24,810 bases of DNA, taken from assembly GCA_030428695.1 (NCBI GenBank), contig JAUIEM010000109.1, forward strand, positions 1-24,810, read 5' to 3'. This document shows, piece after piece, positions 18,101 to 23,181 of the stretch. Within the stretch, counting starts at the first letter, position 1. Every line of letters starts with the position of its first letter. A model generated the notes under the pieces. It was not told the DNA's origin, made no database searches, and saw only the letters and a program-made list of their open reading frames with translations. Position numbers and translations under genes: made by a program. The stretch is from a bacterium (GTDB lineage Bacteria > Planctomycetota > J058 > JAJDCP01).

Positions 18101-19207
18101 GAAGCGGTCGGCGACGCCGAGCACCGCGCCGGGGGTCGGCAGGAACCAGCCGCTGTCCAGGCCGACCGCGGGCTTCTCGCCGGGCACGCGCCACTGGACC
18201 ATCGGCACCTGGTCCTGGTCCTCTGGCTCGGCCGGGATCTCGGGCACGTGGGCCCGCACGAGGGAGCTCCCGTCCCACGGCACCAGGCGCGGGTCGGCGC
18301 CTTCGTCCACGCCGCTCAGGGCCGTGACCGTCGAGCCGCTGCGAGCGGAGAATTCGACGCGCTCGGCGAGCCGGAAGGGGCGGCCGAGGGAGGCGCGCAG
18401 GTCGCCCTGCACGCCGCCTTCCTCCCAGCCGAGCAGGAGGTTCTCCAGGCTCGCGTTGACCTGGCCGATCGCGAACAGGTCCGGCGGCAGGTAGACCGTC
18501 GCCTGCTCGAGCATCAGCCCCTGCCAGGCCGGCCCGTGGCTGCGGGCGCGCACGGTGTGGTCGGAGATGGTGCGGCTGAGGTCGAGCTGGGCGCGCTCGA
18601 CGGTCACCCCGAGGCCGACGCCGGGTACCAGGAAGTGCGGCGGGTCGAAGGCGAGCTCGAGCAGCCCTGCCTCGGCGTCGGGGTCGAAGGGATCGGCGAC
18701 GCGCCCGAAGCTGACCTCCACCGAGCGGTTGGCGCCCGGGGCCGGGATGTCGAGCCGCAGCGAGGCGCTGGTCCGCGCCCGCAGCACGCGCCTGGTCGGG
18801 TCGGGCTGGAGGCGTGCGGGCGCGCCCGGGGTCGCGGGCACCAGCGCCGCCGGCGTCAGCGGCAGCTCGACCTCGAGCAGGTCGAAGTCGATGTCGAGCA
18901 CCAGGTCCCCCGGCGCCGGCTCGACGTCGAGGCCGGTGCGGTTCCCGCGCTGCCACTGGGCGCGGAAGGCGACCGGGGCGTTGAGCGCGGGCAGGCGGAA
19001 GGGCAGGCTCTTGCCGAACAGCCCGCCGAGCTCCTCGACGGACTGCGCCCGGCCGTCGTAAAAGAACGCGGCCGGCGAGCTGCCCGCCTCGACCTCGACG
19101 ATCGACAGGGCGGCGAGCAGCTGCAGGAGCGGCGGCGGCAGCAGCGCCTTGTAGCCGTAGCCGATGCCGACCAGGTCCGCCAGGCTCAGCCCGAGCAGCG
19201 CGCTCAT
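12110..19207 (-). CDS. Operon gene B: 2365-aa beta-rich giant with OmpA-like insert and DUF6603-like core
   Basis: The start is the ATG at 19205-19207 (MSALLGLSLADLVG), preceded by GGAG and 28 bp after the end of gene A; an ATG 23 codons upstream lies inside gene A. The hydrophobic N-terminus (to about residue 35) lacks a clear cleavage site. Residues about 613-673 look like an OmpA C-terminal domain: AVGRCSPGGSRARN, then LRLARDRA and LLDAGLAAERV, paralleling the GHTDxxGxxxxNxxLSxxRA pattern. The peptidoglycan-contacting Asp position is replaced (Cys-Ser) while the Arg655-Ala remains. Residues about 1080-1430 are amphipathic, Gly-rich strands (FGLRGRFVSHG; FAFGLGAVVGSIADRGYTV; GASVAIKGELDLWLIALGV; KVSFFFFTIEGCVDIEVG), recalling DUF6603-type proteins; that match is from memory and unverified. 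The C-terminal 900 residues are more beta-rich sequence without known motifs. No frameshift is visible over 7 kb. Function unknown. Confidence 0.85.
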   Translation of the reverse strand: MSALLGLSLADLVGIGYGYKALLPPPLLQLLAALSIVEVEAGSSPAAFFYDGRAQSVEELGGLFGKSLPFRLPALNAPVAFRAQWQRGNRTGLDVEPAPGDLVLDIDFDLLEVELPLTPAALVPATPGAPARLQPDPTRRVLRARTSASLRLDIPAPGANRSVEVSFGRVADPFDPDAEAGLLELAFDPPHFLVPGVGLGVTVERAQLDLSRTISDHTVRARSHGPAWQGLMLEQATVYLPPDLFAIGQVNASLENLLLGWEEGGVQGDLRASLGRPFRLAERVEFSARSGSTVTALSGVDEGADPRLVPWDGSSLVRAHVPEIPAEPEDQDQVPMVQWRVPGEKPAVGLDSGWFLPTPGAVLGVADRFVREDGTFAFGEEKRYQFVHAQPLAPAVSLSGGGLSVAGVLTVSGAPEALAGLELSVPGAVVWELPAAGILQTGPRLTLGTLPAGRHALALRDPDQPARRRRLRIEVVPGAPLLVAGLDGLSGPGVGPAVETGRYDAIAWHQRGALLPHFAPGAADDDPQEGELVARRLEVPPTHRAALHLRMFFPVDGERVEGGRALFPLEDAWDAADKLVPEAFGGSELVLDEDPRRAPSLPGAHDLPGGSAHEQLAALVERWAGALPADCCFLAVGRCSPGGSRARNLRLARDRAAVGGRMLLDAGLAAERVAWRAEMEADWQADRSGTPLAGFPDRESLDARLEVAWFAVDKIEGSEDWEQAHAEARELRRVDLYALAPRHVPGDAQPLRLEGDRGGVREVLLPGPDAAVPEARRSRPKPPFRLDLGMRWDSPVWASALDLLPTLVDVRVDWPAGPISFPDGREVAPEGGPDGVWSVRGGLSFDQHTGAMEVLLALDVEHAPGEIFSFRHREAAALLALAPAMLQGLHGHSDGKSRFVGYAALFGAATAVVWLTDDGRVRIERFEARHRRVIDASEGHYTRIGLDYAVDLHVDPAKAGVGTTEPARVRYKNVGLTYRQDSSLSLMERWGFSYDDAQFEIVDPGVWQLPGFLSGFLNIIAVRFGTGSAWVEMDLSFARDLGVIRVSGATLRVRFTEDGAELELRGLRISLDVPGVIAGEGQLELDDGKMTAALDVELIPVGVRALGHLVTDGPMTQVELAVDYASPIPLLGTGLGLFGLRGRFVSHGARALSGDDAVARELAWYDAPVDQKYEPRDGAFAFGLGAVVGSIADRGYTVNADGMLAVGGPDPSVVFGVRGKILASPRALAEVREGGVGALTGLVAFEDGVTLALRGEFDLSPLFKVSVPVGSHFGTDLRWHLRIGSDGRQGRSGDPVTVDFLPGSFGVRAWAYAMVESHGLRKLGGSDLSFDGFSFGFGAGWKSEWTAGPFALRFSARFLAGVGFKPFLVGASVAIKGELDLWLIALGVSASFSLMLGEQASSLKFHGHVCAKVSFFFFTIEGCVDIEVGSEPTREIPDPPPLIDRMLLLDRSGRVLTEAGDDAVVWPDAVAVLSFAHPLGVDLAAGHQPFDPGPGWGAAKFCGTDDLKYAYRLRSLRIKADGQSLPGPFPSTWGLPHHRPTVAEELVSEAEGWDLQLLDADPSLQLRSLPLPVAEEGQLPVADGLERLCQPGGAAQWRSALGADTVPAGPLWIAPGADLVKGGIDLDSFKVLLAEEVWDQPVAEVASMQAGSDPRWVEYGRIGTLPEEMHVEHRSFGTLTQGFVAAHARARGRILGQSLLRVRFLPALAQPLVVLATRLRKTLRLTESTMVSFEPEDAPEEFQPNQPTPSSLGVERRVTSGGVTVSDGAFRQYSNGLLLAKLVADITLPVLADDVRVQLWLENRGVARVEVGDLAWKVDLAPGSRRVAIGDGVQSFRIDVPDGTLLREVHFSVTQDVGLTEQDVAHAGLQVIGLASDRELGWELTAVHRQLFPDGDGWATFLATPPEGEKDTDWQSLRITAAPMLRAPEGSIWFLGCHGQVADEVAASQAITRLRADQREHLNQGLSGALADRIGLLPADAEIEVEATWEWVGWQREDAHDKPGEPTWGGATPVEQRFSFRTAPLASDPGVGVDLRGQDIFDPRALRRHLLGIEPAEPDVPWFFKDALQAHFGIEYVDGLLDAYGLTLVARVRRTRPAPTVVDLEDIAIEVPASLERVALPAGLRNPVTVALAEAMREAPCLSEPVDNGGSYVIQAALEPWTEYELRLQAEGPQGAYVIVRRVFRTSRYEGPLQALAALGFRLEEDVGPHAPVDLFVSGSAPREPKLGDDAALEEVLRAWGYDPLPDPDQARCFALWTEGGSGWRLAGVLLDALEPFEHPPKLGKSEPRLHAAGLTVEGEDGAKRGNLELVRSNRAGSRLLFAASEPLALTGEGVLVLEVMSGSLRLLARRAVLAGPRSFAQEAI

Positions 19208-19235
19208 CGCCGCTCTCCGCGGGAGGATGCGTCCA

Positions 19236-20060
19236 TCACGCCGCCCCGCGCACGACGTGGCGCCGGCCGTCCGCACCGCGGAAGCGCAGCTGCCAGCCAG
19301 CGGGCCCGCCGAGCAGCTCGGGGTTGCCGGCAGCCCGGGCGGGAGCGCTCGCCGCGCGGGCCGGAGCCAGCCGCCCGTCGCGCAGGGCGAGCACGTGCAC
19401 GCGGCCGGCGGGCGTGCGGTAGGCGAGCAGGGGAACCTCGGACGCGCACACGGCGGGCAGCCCCGCGACCTTGGCCGGGCTCTGAGCGACGGACACGACG
19501 GCCCCGTCCTCGAGGACCGCGACGATCAGCCGGCGCCCCTCTCCGACCCAGGCGAGCACCGCCCGCCGCCCCTCGGGCTCGGCGTCGCTGACCAGCGGCC
19601 CGACCGCCTTCGGCACCCCCGCCAGCGGCGCCACGTTCCATTGTCCGCGGCGCCGCGTCGCGGTGTGCACGGCGCCCGCGGCGTCGACCCAGGCGACCGT
19701 CGGCCCCTGGCGGGTGACGTGCACCGCCGGCCGGCGCAGGCTGTCGACCCGCACGACCTCTTCGGTCGCCGCGGAGGCGCCCTCGGCGAAGCGCAGCAGG
19801 CGATCGTTGCCGACCCAGGCGAAGACCGGCTCCCGCACGCCCTGGGCGACCGCCGGCGGCCGCGCGGGCCGGTGCTCGCGGTCGGCCTCGGCGCGGGCGA
19901 GCCGGCCCTTCCACTCCCCTTCGAAGTCGCGCAGGAACGGCCCGCGGGGCAGCCCCTCGAGCGGGAAGCGCAGCTCCCAGCGCGCGCCGGTGTGCAGCAT
20001 CGCGCGGTCGTCGTGGCGGTTGATGCGGAGGCGGTGGGTCTCGGCGGTGGCGGTCGGCAT
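19236..20060 (-). CDS. Operon gene A: propeller-like repeat protein
   Basis: A 274-aa protein and the first gene of the four-gene unit. The ATG at 20058-20060 (MPTATAETHRLRIN) is preceded by AGAGGA. The longer reading frame upstream runs through non-coding-looking DNA. It contains a repeating unit of about 42-47 residues whose core is a hydrophobic strand with Ala-Trp-Val followed by a Gly/Asp turn and another strand: FAWVGNDRLLR at 80, VAWVDAAGAVHTA at 122, LAWVGEGRRLIV at 169, LAYRTPAGRVHVL at 212, and a weaker WQLRFRGADGRRHVV at 256. This spacing fits beta-propeller blades of the kind that display '(P)xxAWVDxxGxVHxA'. No signal peptide is present. A 252-bp leader region with an inverted repeat lies upstream and probably carries the operon promoter. 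The role is unknown; a scaffold or recognition subunit is a guess. Confidence 0.8.
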   Translation of the reverse strand: MPTATAETHRLRINRHDDRAMLHTGARWELRFPLEGLPRGPFLRDFEGEWKGRLARAEADREHRPARPPAVAQGVREPVFAWVGNDRLLRFAEGASAATEEVVRVDSLRRPAVHVTRQGPTVAWVDAAGAVHTATRRRGQWNVAPLAGVPKAVGPLVSDAEPEGRRAVLAWVGEGRRLIVAVLEDGAVVSVAQSPAKVAGLPAVCASEVPLLAYRTPAGRVHVLALRDGRLAPARAASAPARAAGNPELLGGPAGWQLRFRGADGRRHVVRGAA

Positions 20061-20210
20061 GGCAGGTTCCTCTGGGGGTTTACGGGAGGGGGAGGAACAA
20101 ACGGCGTACCACTCCGCGGGAATGTCCGCTGCCAGGGGCGATGCCGCGGATCGGGCCTGGGAGGCGGGCTGGGGGAATCGGGACGGGAGGCGCGTGGGGC
20201 CCGGGGAGGG

Positions 20211-20245
20211 CCTGCACAACTTGCACACCTGCGCCGGTGTGCAGG
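20211..20245. repeat. Overlapping inverted/direct repeats of TGCACA between divergent genes
   Basis: TGCACACC (20222-20229) and GGTGTGCA (20236-20243) form a perfect 8-bp inverted repeat with a 6-bp spacer. A second left arm, CCTGCACA (20211-20218), pairs with TGTGCAGG (20238-20245). Thus three TGCACA half-sites lie in 35 bp, two direct and one inverted. The site sits between the start of operon gene A (minus) and the truncated secretin-like gene (plus). It looks like an operator or a switching RNA hairpin. No clear -35/-10 was found in this 252-bp gap. Confidence 0.5.
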
Positions 20246-20312
20246 GAGCAAGCGGCTGAACCTTCCGCGCCGACGGGGCGTCGGGAGGGAAAGCGTACGA
20301 CGGGAGGTCGCG

Positions 20313-20576
20313 ATGGGTGCGAAGACGATGCTGGGAGTGCTGCTGTTGGTCGGGATGGGCTTCGGGCAGGATGGGGAGCGCTTCTCCTACGAGTTGGAGT
20401 ACACCCCGCTCGTCTCACGCGGGGCGCGATTCGAGGTCGAGGAGCTGCTGCGCGACTGCTCGCTTCGGATCGGGAAGCTGATCATCCCCGACCAGGCGCT
20501 GCAGGGGGTGACGGTGCGTTTCCTCCACGACGCTACCCTCGACACCGGGAAGACGAGGAAGGCGTCCTCGACGTAG
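20313..20576 (+). pseudogene. Truncated secretin-like N-domain protein (5' remnant)
   Basis: The ATG at 20313 has a good GGGAGG site 7-12 bp upstream. It encodes a signal peptide (MGAKTMLGVLLLVGMGFGQ), then about 57 residues with the look of a secretin/STN short domain: FSYELEYTPLV at about 24-34, then LRIGKLIIPDQALQGVTVRFLHDATLD, whose first half resembles 'gkxivxdpxlxgkVTLrlxnxxLd'. After residue 77 (about 20541) the pattern stops and a stop follows at 20574-20576. The last dozen codons are the antisense of the ATPase gene. Secretin-family proteins form outer-membrane pores and are far longer, so this is probably a broken gene whose remainder was lost. The break matches the end of the neighbouring ATPase exactly. 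Family assignment is moderate; truncation is well supported. Confidence 0.6.
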
Positions 20577-21420
20577 CCGAGGAACGCGTACAGACTGTCC
20601 TTGCCGACGGAGAGCCCTTGCGAGCGCAGGTCGCGGTGGCACTTGTGGACGCTGAAGGGCCGCGCGTTGCTGGCGAGCAGCTGCCGGATGAAGGCGCGCA
20701 GCGCGGGCAGGTTGCGGACCGCGTGGCGCTCGGCGACATCGCGGAACAGCGCGACCGAGAGATAGTCCTGCAGCACCCGGATGCGCAGGGCCGCCTCGAG
20801 CCCCTGGACCTCGGGGAAGCCGCCGACGGTCAGGTACTCGCGGTAGCGCGCCTCGAAGCGCGATCGGTCCGGCGCCGAGGTGCGGGCGAGCGCGACCGGT
20901 GCGGTCTCGCCGCGGTGGCGCAGGAACTCCCCGAACGAGAAGGGCAGGATCTCCGTCGCCAGCGTGCGTCCGCGCAGGCTGCTCGCGATCTCGCGGCTCA
21001 AGAGGCGCGAAGACGATCCGGTCACGCAGATGTGCGCGTTCTCGGTGTCGAGCAAGCGGCGCAGGCTGCGCTCCCAGGCGGGGACGAGCTGGATCTCGTC
21101 GAAGAAGAACGCGCAGGGCCGCCCACGCAGCGCGGGCGTGGCGCGGTAGAACAGCTCGACCGCCCGTCCGGGGAGCTCGGCGCCGCGGGCAGCAGGCGTT
21201 CGTCCTCGAAGCCCAGGTAGAGCATCGCGTCGCGGGACCAGCCGTCCGCCAACAGCTCACGCATGCGTTGGAACAGGAACCAGGTCTTGCCCGCGCGGCG
21301 CATCCCGATCACGGCGTCGATCTTCCCCTCGAGCCAGGGCAGCCGCGCCTCGCGCGCGGTCGGAGCCGGCAGCGGCCGGCTCCGTGCGGCGGCGAGGACC
21401 TGCTCGAGAGCATCTGACAC
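20541..21420 (-). pseudogene. Frameshifted and 3'-truncated AAA ATPase with DUF4143 domain
   Basis: It starts at the GTG at 21418-21420 with AGGAG 8-12 bp upstream. The first frame (to about residue 79) holds the Walker A motif GMRRAGKTWF (39-48) and MLYLGFEDERLLP. Homology then continues in another frame from about 21184: AELPGRAVELFYRATPAL, Walker B CAFFFDEIQLV, the sensor-like ICVTGSSSRLLSREI, then the DUF4143 hallmarks YLTVGGFPEVQG and YAFLGYVEDAFLVFPV. A one-base loss at 21181-21189 therefore splits the gene. Homology ends at about 20543, some 80 residues short of the normal end (nothing like the 'KVYAVDTGL' tail). The second frame runs on to a stop at 20387, antisense to the secretin-like remnant. 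Intact members (about 380-400 aa) are widespread, patchily distributed ATPases of unclear role. Probably non-functional unless the shift is a sequencing error. Confidence 0.8.
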
Positions 21421-21485
21421 GATCGGGCTCCTCTGGGAGAACCGGGATTCGGTCTCTCTGGGAGTGACAGGATGGTGGAGATCTG

Positions 21486-21535
21486 TCCTTTTCGCAAGGA
21501 AGGATCGTGCAGCATCTGCACACGCTTCACGTGAA
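21486..21535. repeat. Cluster of three small palindromes upstream of the ATPase remnant
   Basis: In 50 bp there are TCCTT/AAGGA with a 5-bp loop (21486-21500), GTGCAG-CAT-CTGCAC (21507-21521) and the perfect 10-bp palindrome TTCACGTGAA (21526-21535). The surrounding 21421-21647 gap is AT-richer than the window and holds no credible gene. These may be regulator sites for the ATPase promoter or an edge of acquired DNA. No matching copy was found on the other side, so no target-site duplication is claimed. Confidence 0.4.
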
Positions 21536-21647
21536 CCCTGACCCTTCGTCGGAGCCCGCGACGACGTGATCCAGCCGCCGGTCGTGGCTCAGCGCACGGC
21601 CGCTCGCTCCTGTCGACCCGGGCGACACCGAAGTCGGGGGAAGTGCC

Positions 21648-22325
21648 TTACTCGAGCACCGAGCTCAGCAGCGTATCGAGGGCGCTCTTCTGCCCCGCGC
21701 ACTTCTCGGCCTCGGCGCGGTAGACTTCCTGCAGGCCGCGCAGGATCTCCTTGCGGTAGATCTCGGGCTGCAGGTGGAAGGCGTTGCGGGTGCGGTCGCT
21801 GAAGAAGGCGTTCGGCTGGGGCAGGGAGCGCCCCTCGGGGTAGAACTTCAGCACCTCGTCGAGGGCCGCCGCGGCGGTCAGACAGAGCTCGCGGCAGGCC
21901 TGGGGATCCTCGCGCATCTGCGCCGCGAGACCCTCCTCGAAGTAGCCGTAGGCGAGGTTGAGCCACTGCCCGGCGTCGAGGACCTCGGAGGCGCGCGGGG
22001 TGGGGTTGAGCACGAAGGGCAGGTTGGCGGCGGGATTCTTGACCGGCACCGTCACGTCGAAGGCGATCTGCACCTCGTCGCGGCACTTGCGGCACACGGT
22101 GACGTAGGTGTCGACCACCTTGGTGTTCAGGCTGCGCCCCTTGCGCTCCCGCAGCTGCGAGCGGTACTTCCGCCGCGTGCGCAGCTTGCCGCCGCACAGG
22201 CAGTGGCGGGTGGCGAGGTAGAGCTTGAGCTCGGCCTCGCTGTGCACGACGTGCAGCGGATCCTCGCTGCGACGCGGGGTGCGCTTGTGGTTGATGCGAC
22301 GCAGACGGTAGCGTTTCTCGGCCAT
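21648..22325 (-). CDS. Unknown 225-aa protein with split Cys pair (possible zinc site)
   Basis: The ATG at 22323-22325 (MAEKRYRLRRINHKR) is chosen because GGAGG lies 8-12 bp upstream; the frame extends 24 codons further without such a site. The first 70 residues are strongly basic. Cys42-x-Cys44 and Cys78-x2-Cys81 (CLCGGKL and VCRKCRDE) make a plausible zinc ribbon with a long basic insertion between the knuckles. Residues 120-225 are predicted helical with paired Cys144/Cys148 and no known motif. No signal peptide is seen, so it is probably cytoplasmic, and the basic zinc-ribbon half could bind nucleic acid. I do not recognise the family. It lies alone, with 105 bp to the next gene upstream. 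A possible -10 (TATCAT, 22351-22356) precedes it without a clear -35. Confidence 0.75.
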   Translation of the reverse strand: MAEKRYRLRRINHKRTPRRSEDPLHVVHSEAELKLYLATRHCLCGGKLRTRRKYRSQLRERKGRSLNTKVVDTYVTVCRKCRDEVQIAFDVTVPVKNPAANLPFVLNPTPRASEVLDAGQWLNLAYGYFEEGLAAQMREDPQACRELCLTAAAALDEVLKFYPEGRSLPQPNAFFSDRTRNAFHLQPEIYRKEILRGLQEVYRAEAEKCAGQKSALDTLLSSVLE

Positions 22326-22430
22326 CGGGAACCTCCGGGCGACCCCGATGATGATACCGCGCGAGCCCACCGAAAGGGCACGGATTCGCGCGCGCACCCC
22401 ACGCCCCGGCTGCGCCGCAGCGCGGCCCCC

Positions 22431-22910
22431 TCACCCCGGTGTGACTTCCCCACGCGGCGCGGGCGCTTCCCCTGCGAAGCTCTCCCGCAGCTCGGACAGC
22501 GGCCCGGCGAAGAAGGCGAGGGGATCGTCCGGGAAGGCCGGCCCCGTCTTCTCGAACAGCGCCTGCCCGGCGACGTTGAGCGCCAGGCCGGCGGCGAAGC
22601 TCGCGGCGGAGCCGAGCCACAGGGGGCGGAAGGGAGCGGTCAGCAGCAGCCCGGCCGCGCCACCGACGATCAGCGGCACCGAGACCTGCTGCAGCTTGCG
22701 GTGGGTCGCGTCGGTGTGGGCGCGCTCGTAGGCTTCCCGCGCCGCCTGCCAGCGCTGCTCGAAGCTGTGCCCGACCTCGGGATGGGCCTCGCGCCACGCC
22801 CGCTCGAGGGCGGCGAGGCCCGCCCCGACGCTGGCGAGCGCGGGCAGTTTCTGGCCGCTGAGCAGCATGCCGAGCCCGGCGAGCACCTTCAGCTTGTCGC
22901 GTCCGCTCAT
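22431..22910 (-). CDS. Unknown small membrane protein (two helices)
   Basis: 159 aa. I choose the ATG at 22908-22910 (MSGRDKLKVLAGLG) over one six codons upstream, because GGAGG sits 7-11 bp before it. Residues 1-75 are helical and charged, with a hydrophobic patch at 8-34 and an Arg/Glu-rich helix at 38-72. Residues about 76-92 and 96-118 are a hydrophobic hairpin (VPLIVGGAAGLLLTAPF; LWLGSAASFAAGLALNVAG), giving probably two inner-membrane helices. The tail is acidic and Pro-rich. No family is recognised. It is divergent from the zinc-ribbon gene at 23022, and both have visible promoters in the shared 111-bp gap. Confidence 0.7.
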   Translation of the reverse strand: MSGRDKLKVLAGLGMLLSGQKLPALASVGAGLAALERAWREAHPEVGHSFEQRWQAAREAYERAHTDATHRKLQQVSVPLIVGGAAGLLLTAPFRPLWLGSAASFAAGLALNVAGQALFEKTGPAFPDDPLAFFAGPLSELRESFAGEAPAPRGEVTPG

Positions 22911-22926
22911 CGCATCCTCCGCGGGC

Positions 22927-22955
22927 ATTCTGCCAGCTTCCCGGGCGGCGGGCAA
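22927..22955 (-). promoter_or_regulatory. Sigma70-like promoter for the 159-aa membrane protein gene
   Basis: On the minus strand, TTGCCC (22950-22955) and CAGAAT (22927-22932) are separated by 17 bp, each 4 of 6 to consensus. The -10 ends 17 bp before the chosen start codon, which supports the downstream ATG. Confidence 0.45.
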
Positions 22956-22972
22956 GGCCGGCGCGCGGTCGC

Positions 22973-23002
22973 TTGCGGAGTCCGGGAGGGGCGCTATAGA
23001 CT
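22973..23002 (+). promoter_or_regulatory. Sigma70-like promoter for the 49-aa zinc-ribbon gene
   Basis: TTGCGG (22973-22978) is followed by TATAGA (22995-23000; 16-bp spacing) or the overlapping TAGACT (22997-23002; 18-bp spacing), then GGGGG. The latter matches the TAGACTGGAGG upstream of the PilZ gene. The start codon is 20 bp further on. Confidence 0.5.
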
Positions 23003-23021
23003 GGGGGAAGAGGAAGACATC

Positions 23022-23171
23022 ATGCGGCCGTGGCACATCTGCGCGATCTGCGGGTTCATGTTCCAGGACATCTTCTCGCCGACGGTGAAGAAGCAGGAGA
23101 TCGTGTGCGATCACTGCCGCGGGCTCCGCCCGCTGTACGAGCTCCCCGACGCTCCTCCGCCGGCCGGCTGA
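23022..23171 (+). CDS. 49-aa zinc-ribbon miniprotein
   Basis: The ATG at 23022 is preceded by a purine-rich AAGAGGAAG ribosome site and a promoter. The protein has Cys7-x2-Cys10-x18-Cys29-x2-Cys32 (HICAICGF; VCDHCRGL), the classic four-Cys zinc ribbon, with aromatic residues around the first knuckle (FMFQDIF) and a proline-rich tail. The length, cysteine spacing, own promoter and convergent partner argue that it is a real gene despite its size. The family is not identified; it could be a rubredoxin-like or adaptor-type zinc protein, but it lacks the usual rubredoxin CPxCG second knuckle. It is convergent with the lipoprotein gene, six bases apart. Confidence 0.65.
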   Translation: MRPWHICAICGFMFQDIFSPTVKKQEIVCDHCRGLRPLYELPDAPPPAG

Positions 23172-23181
23172 GCCCGCTCAG
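23168..23181. other. Small inverted repeat spanning two convergent stop codons
   Basis: CTGAG-CCCG-CTCAG contains the TGA of the zinc-ribbon gene (23169-23171) and the complement of the TGA of the lipoprotein gene (23178-23180). A 5-bp stem with no T-run on either side is too weak to call a terminator, but its symmetry lets it serve both genes. Confidence 0.25.

Noticed and set aside
12335..19591. Plus-strand open frames of 1020 and 1274 aa antisense to gene B
   Set aside because: Same antisense artefact; no ribosome site or domain, and the opposite strand is one uninterrupted 2365-codon gene.
5496..20060. Idea that the operon is a contractile injection system, phage or type VI locus
   Set aside because: No sheath, tube, baseplate, spike, AAA ATPase or capsid-like genes are present; large beta-rich ORFs alone do not support it.
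20387..21541. Insertion sequence or transposon explaining the 20.5-21.5 kb scar
   Set aside because: No transposase, no terminal inverted repeats matching across the segment and no target duplication; the unequal palindromes do not pair with each other.
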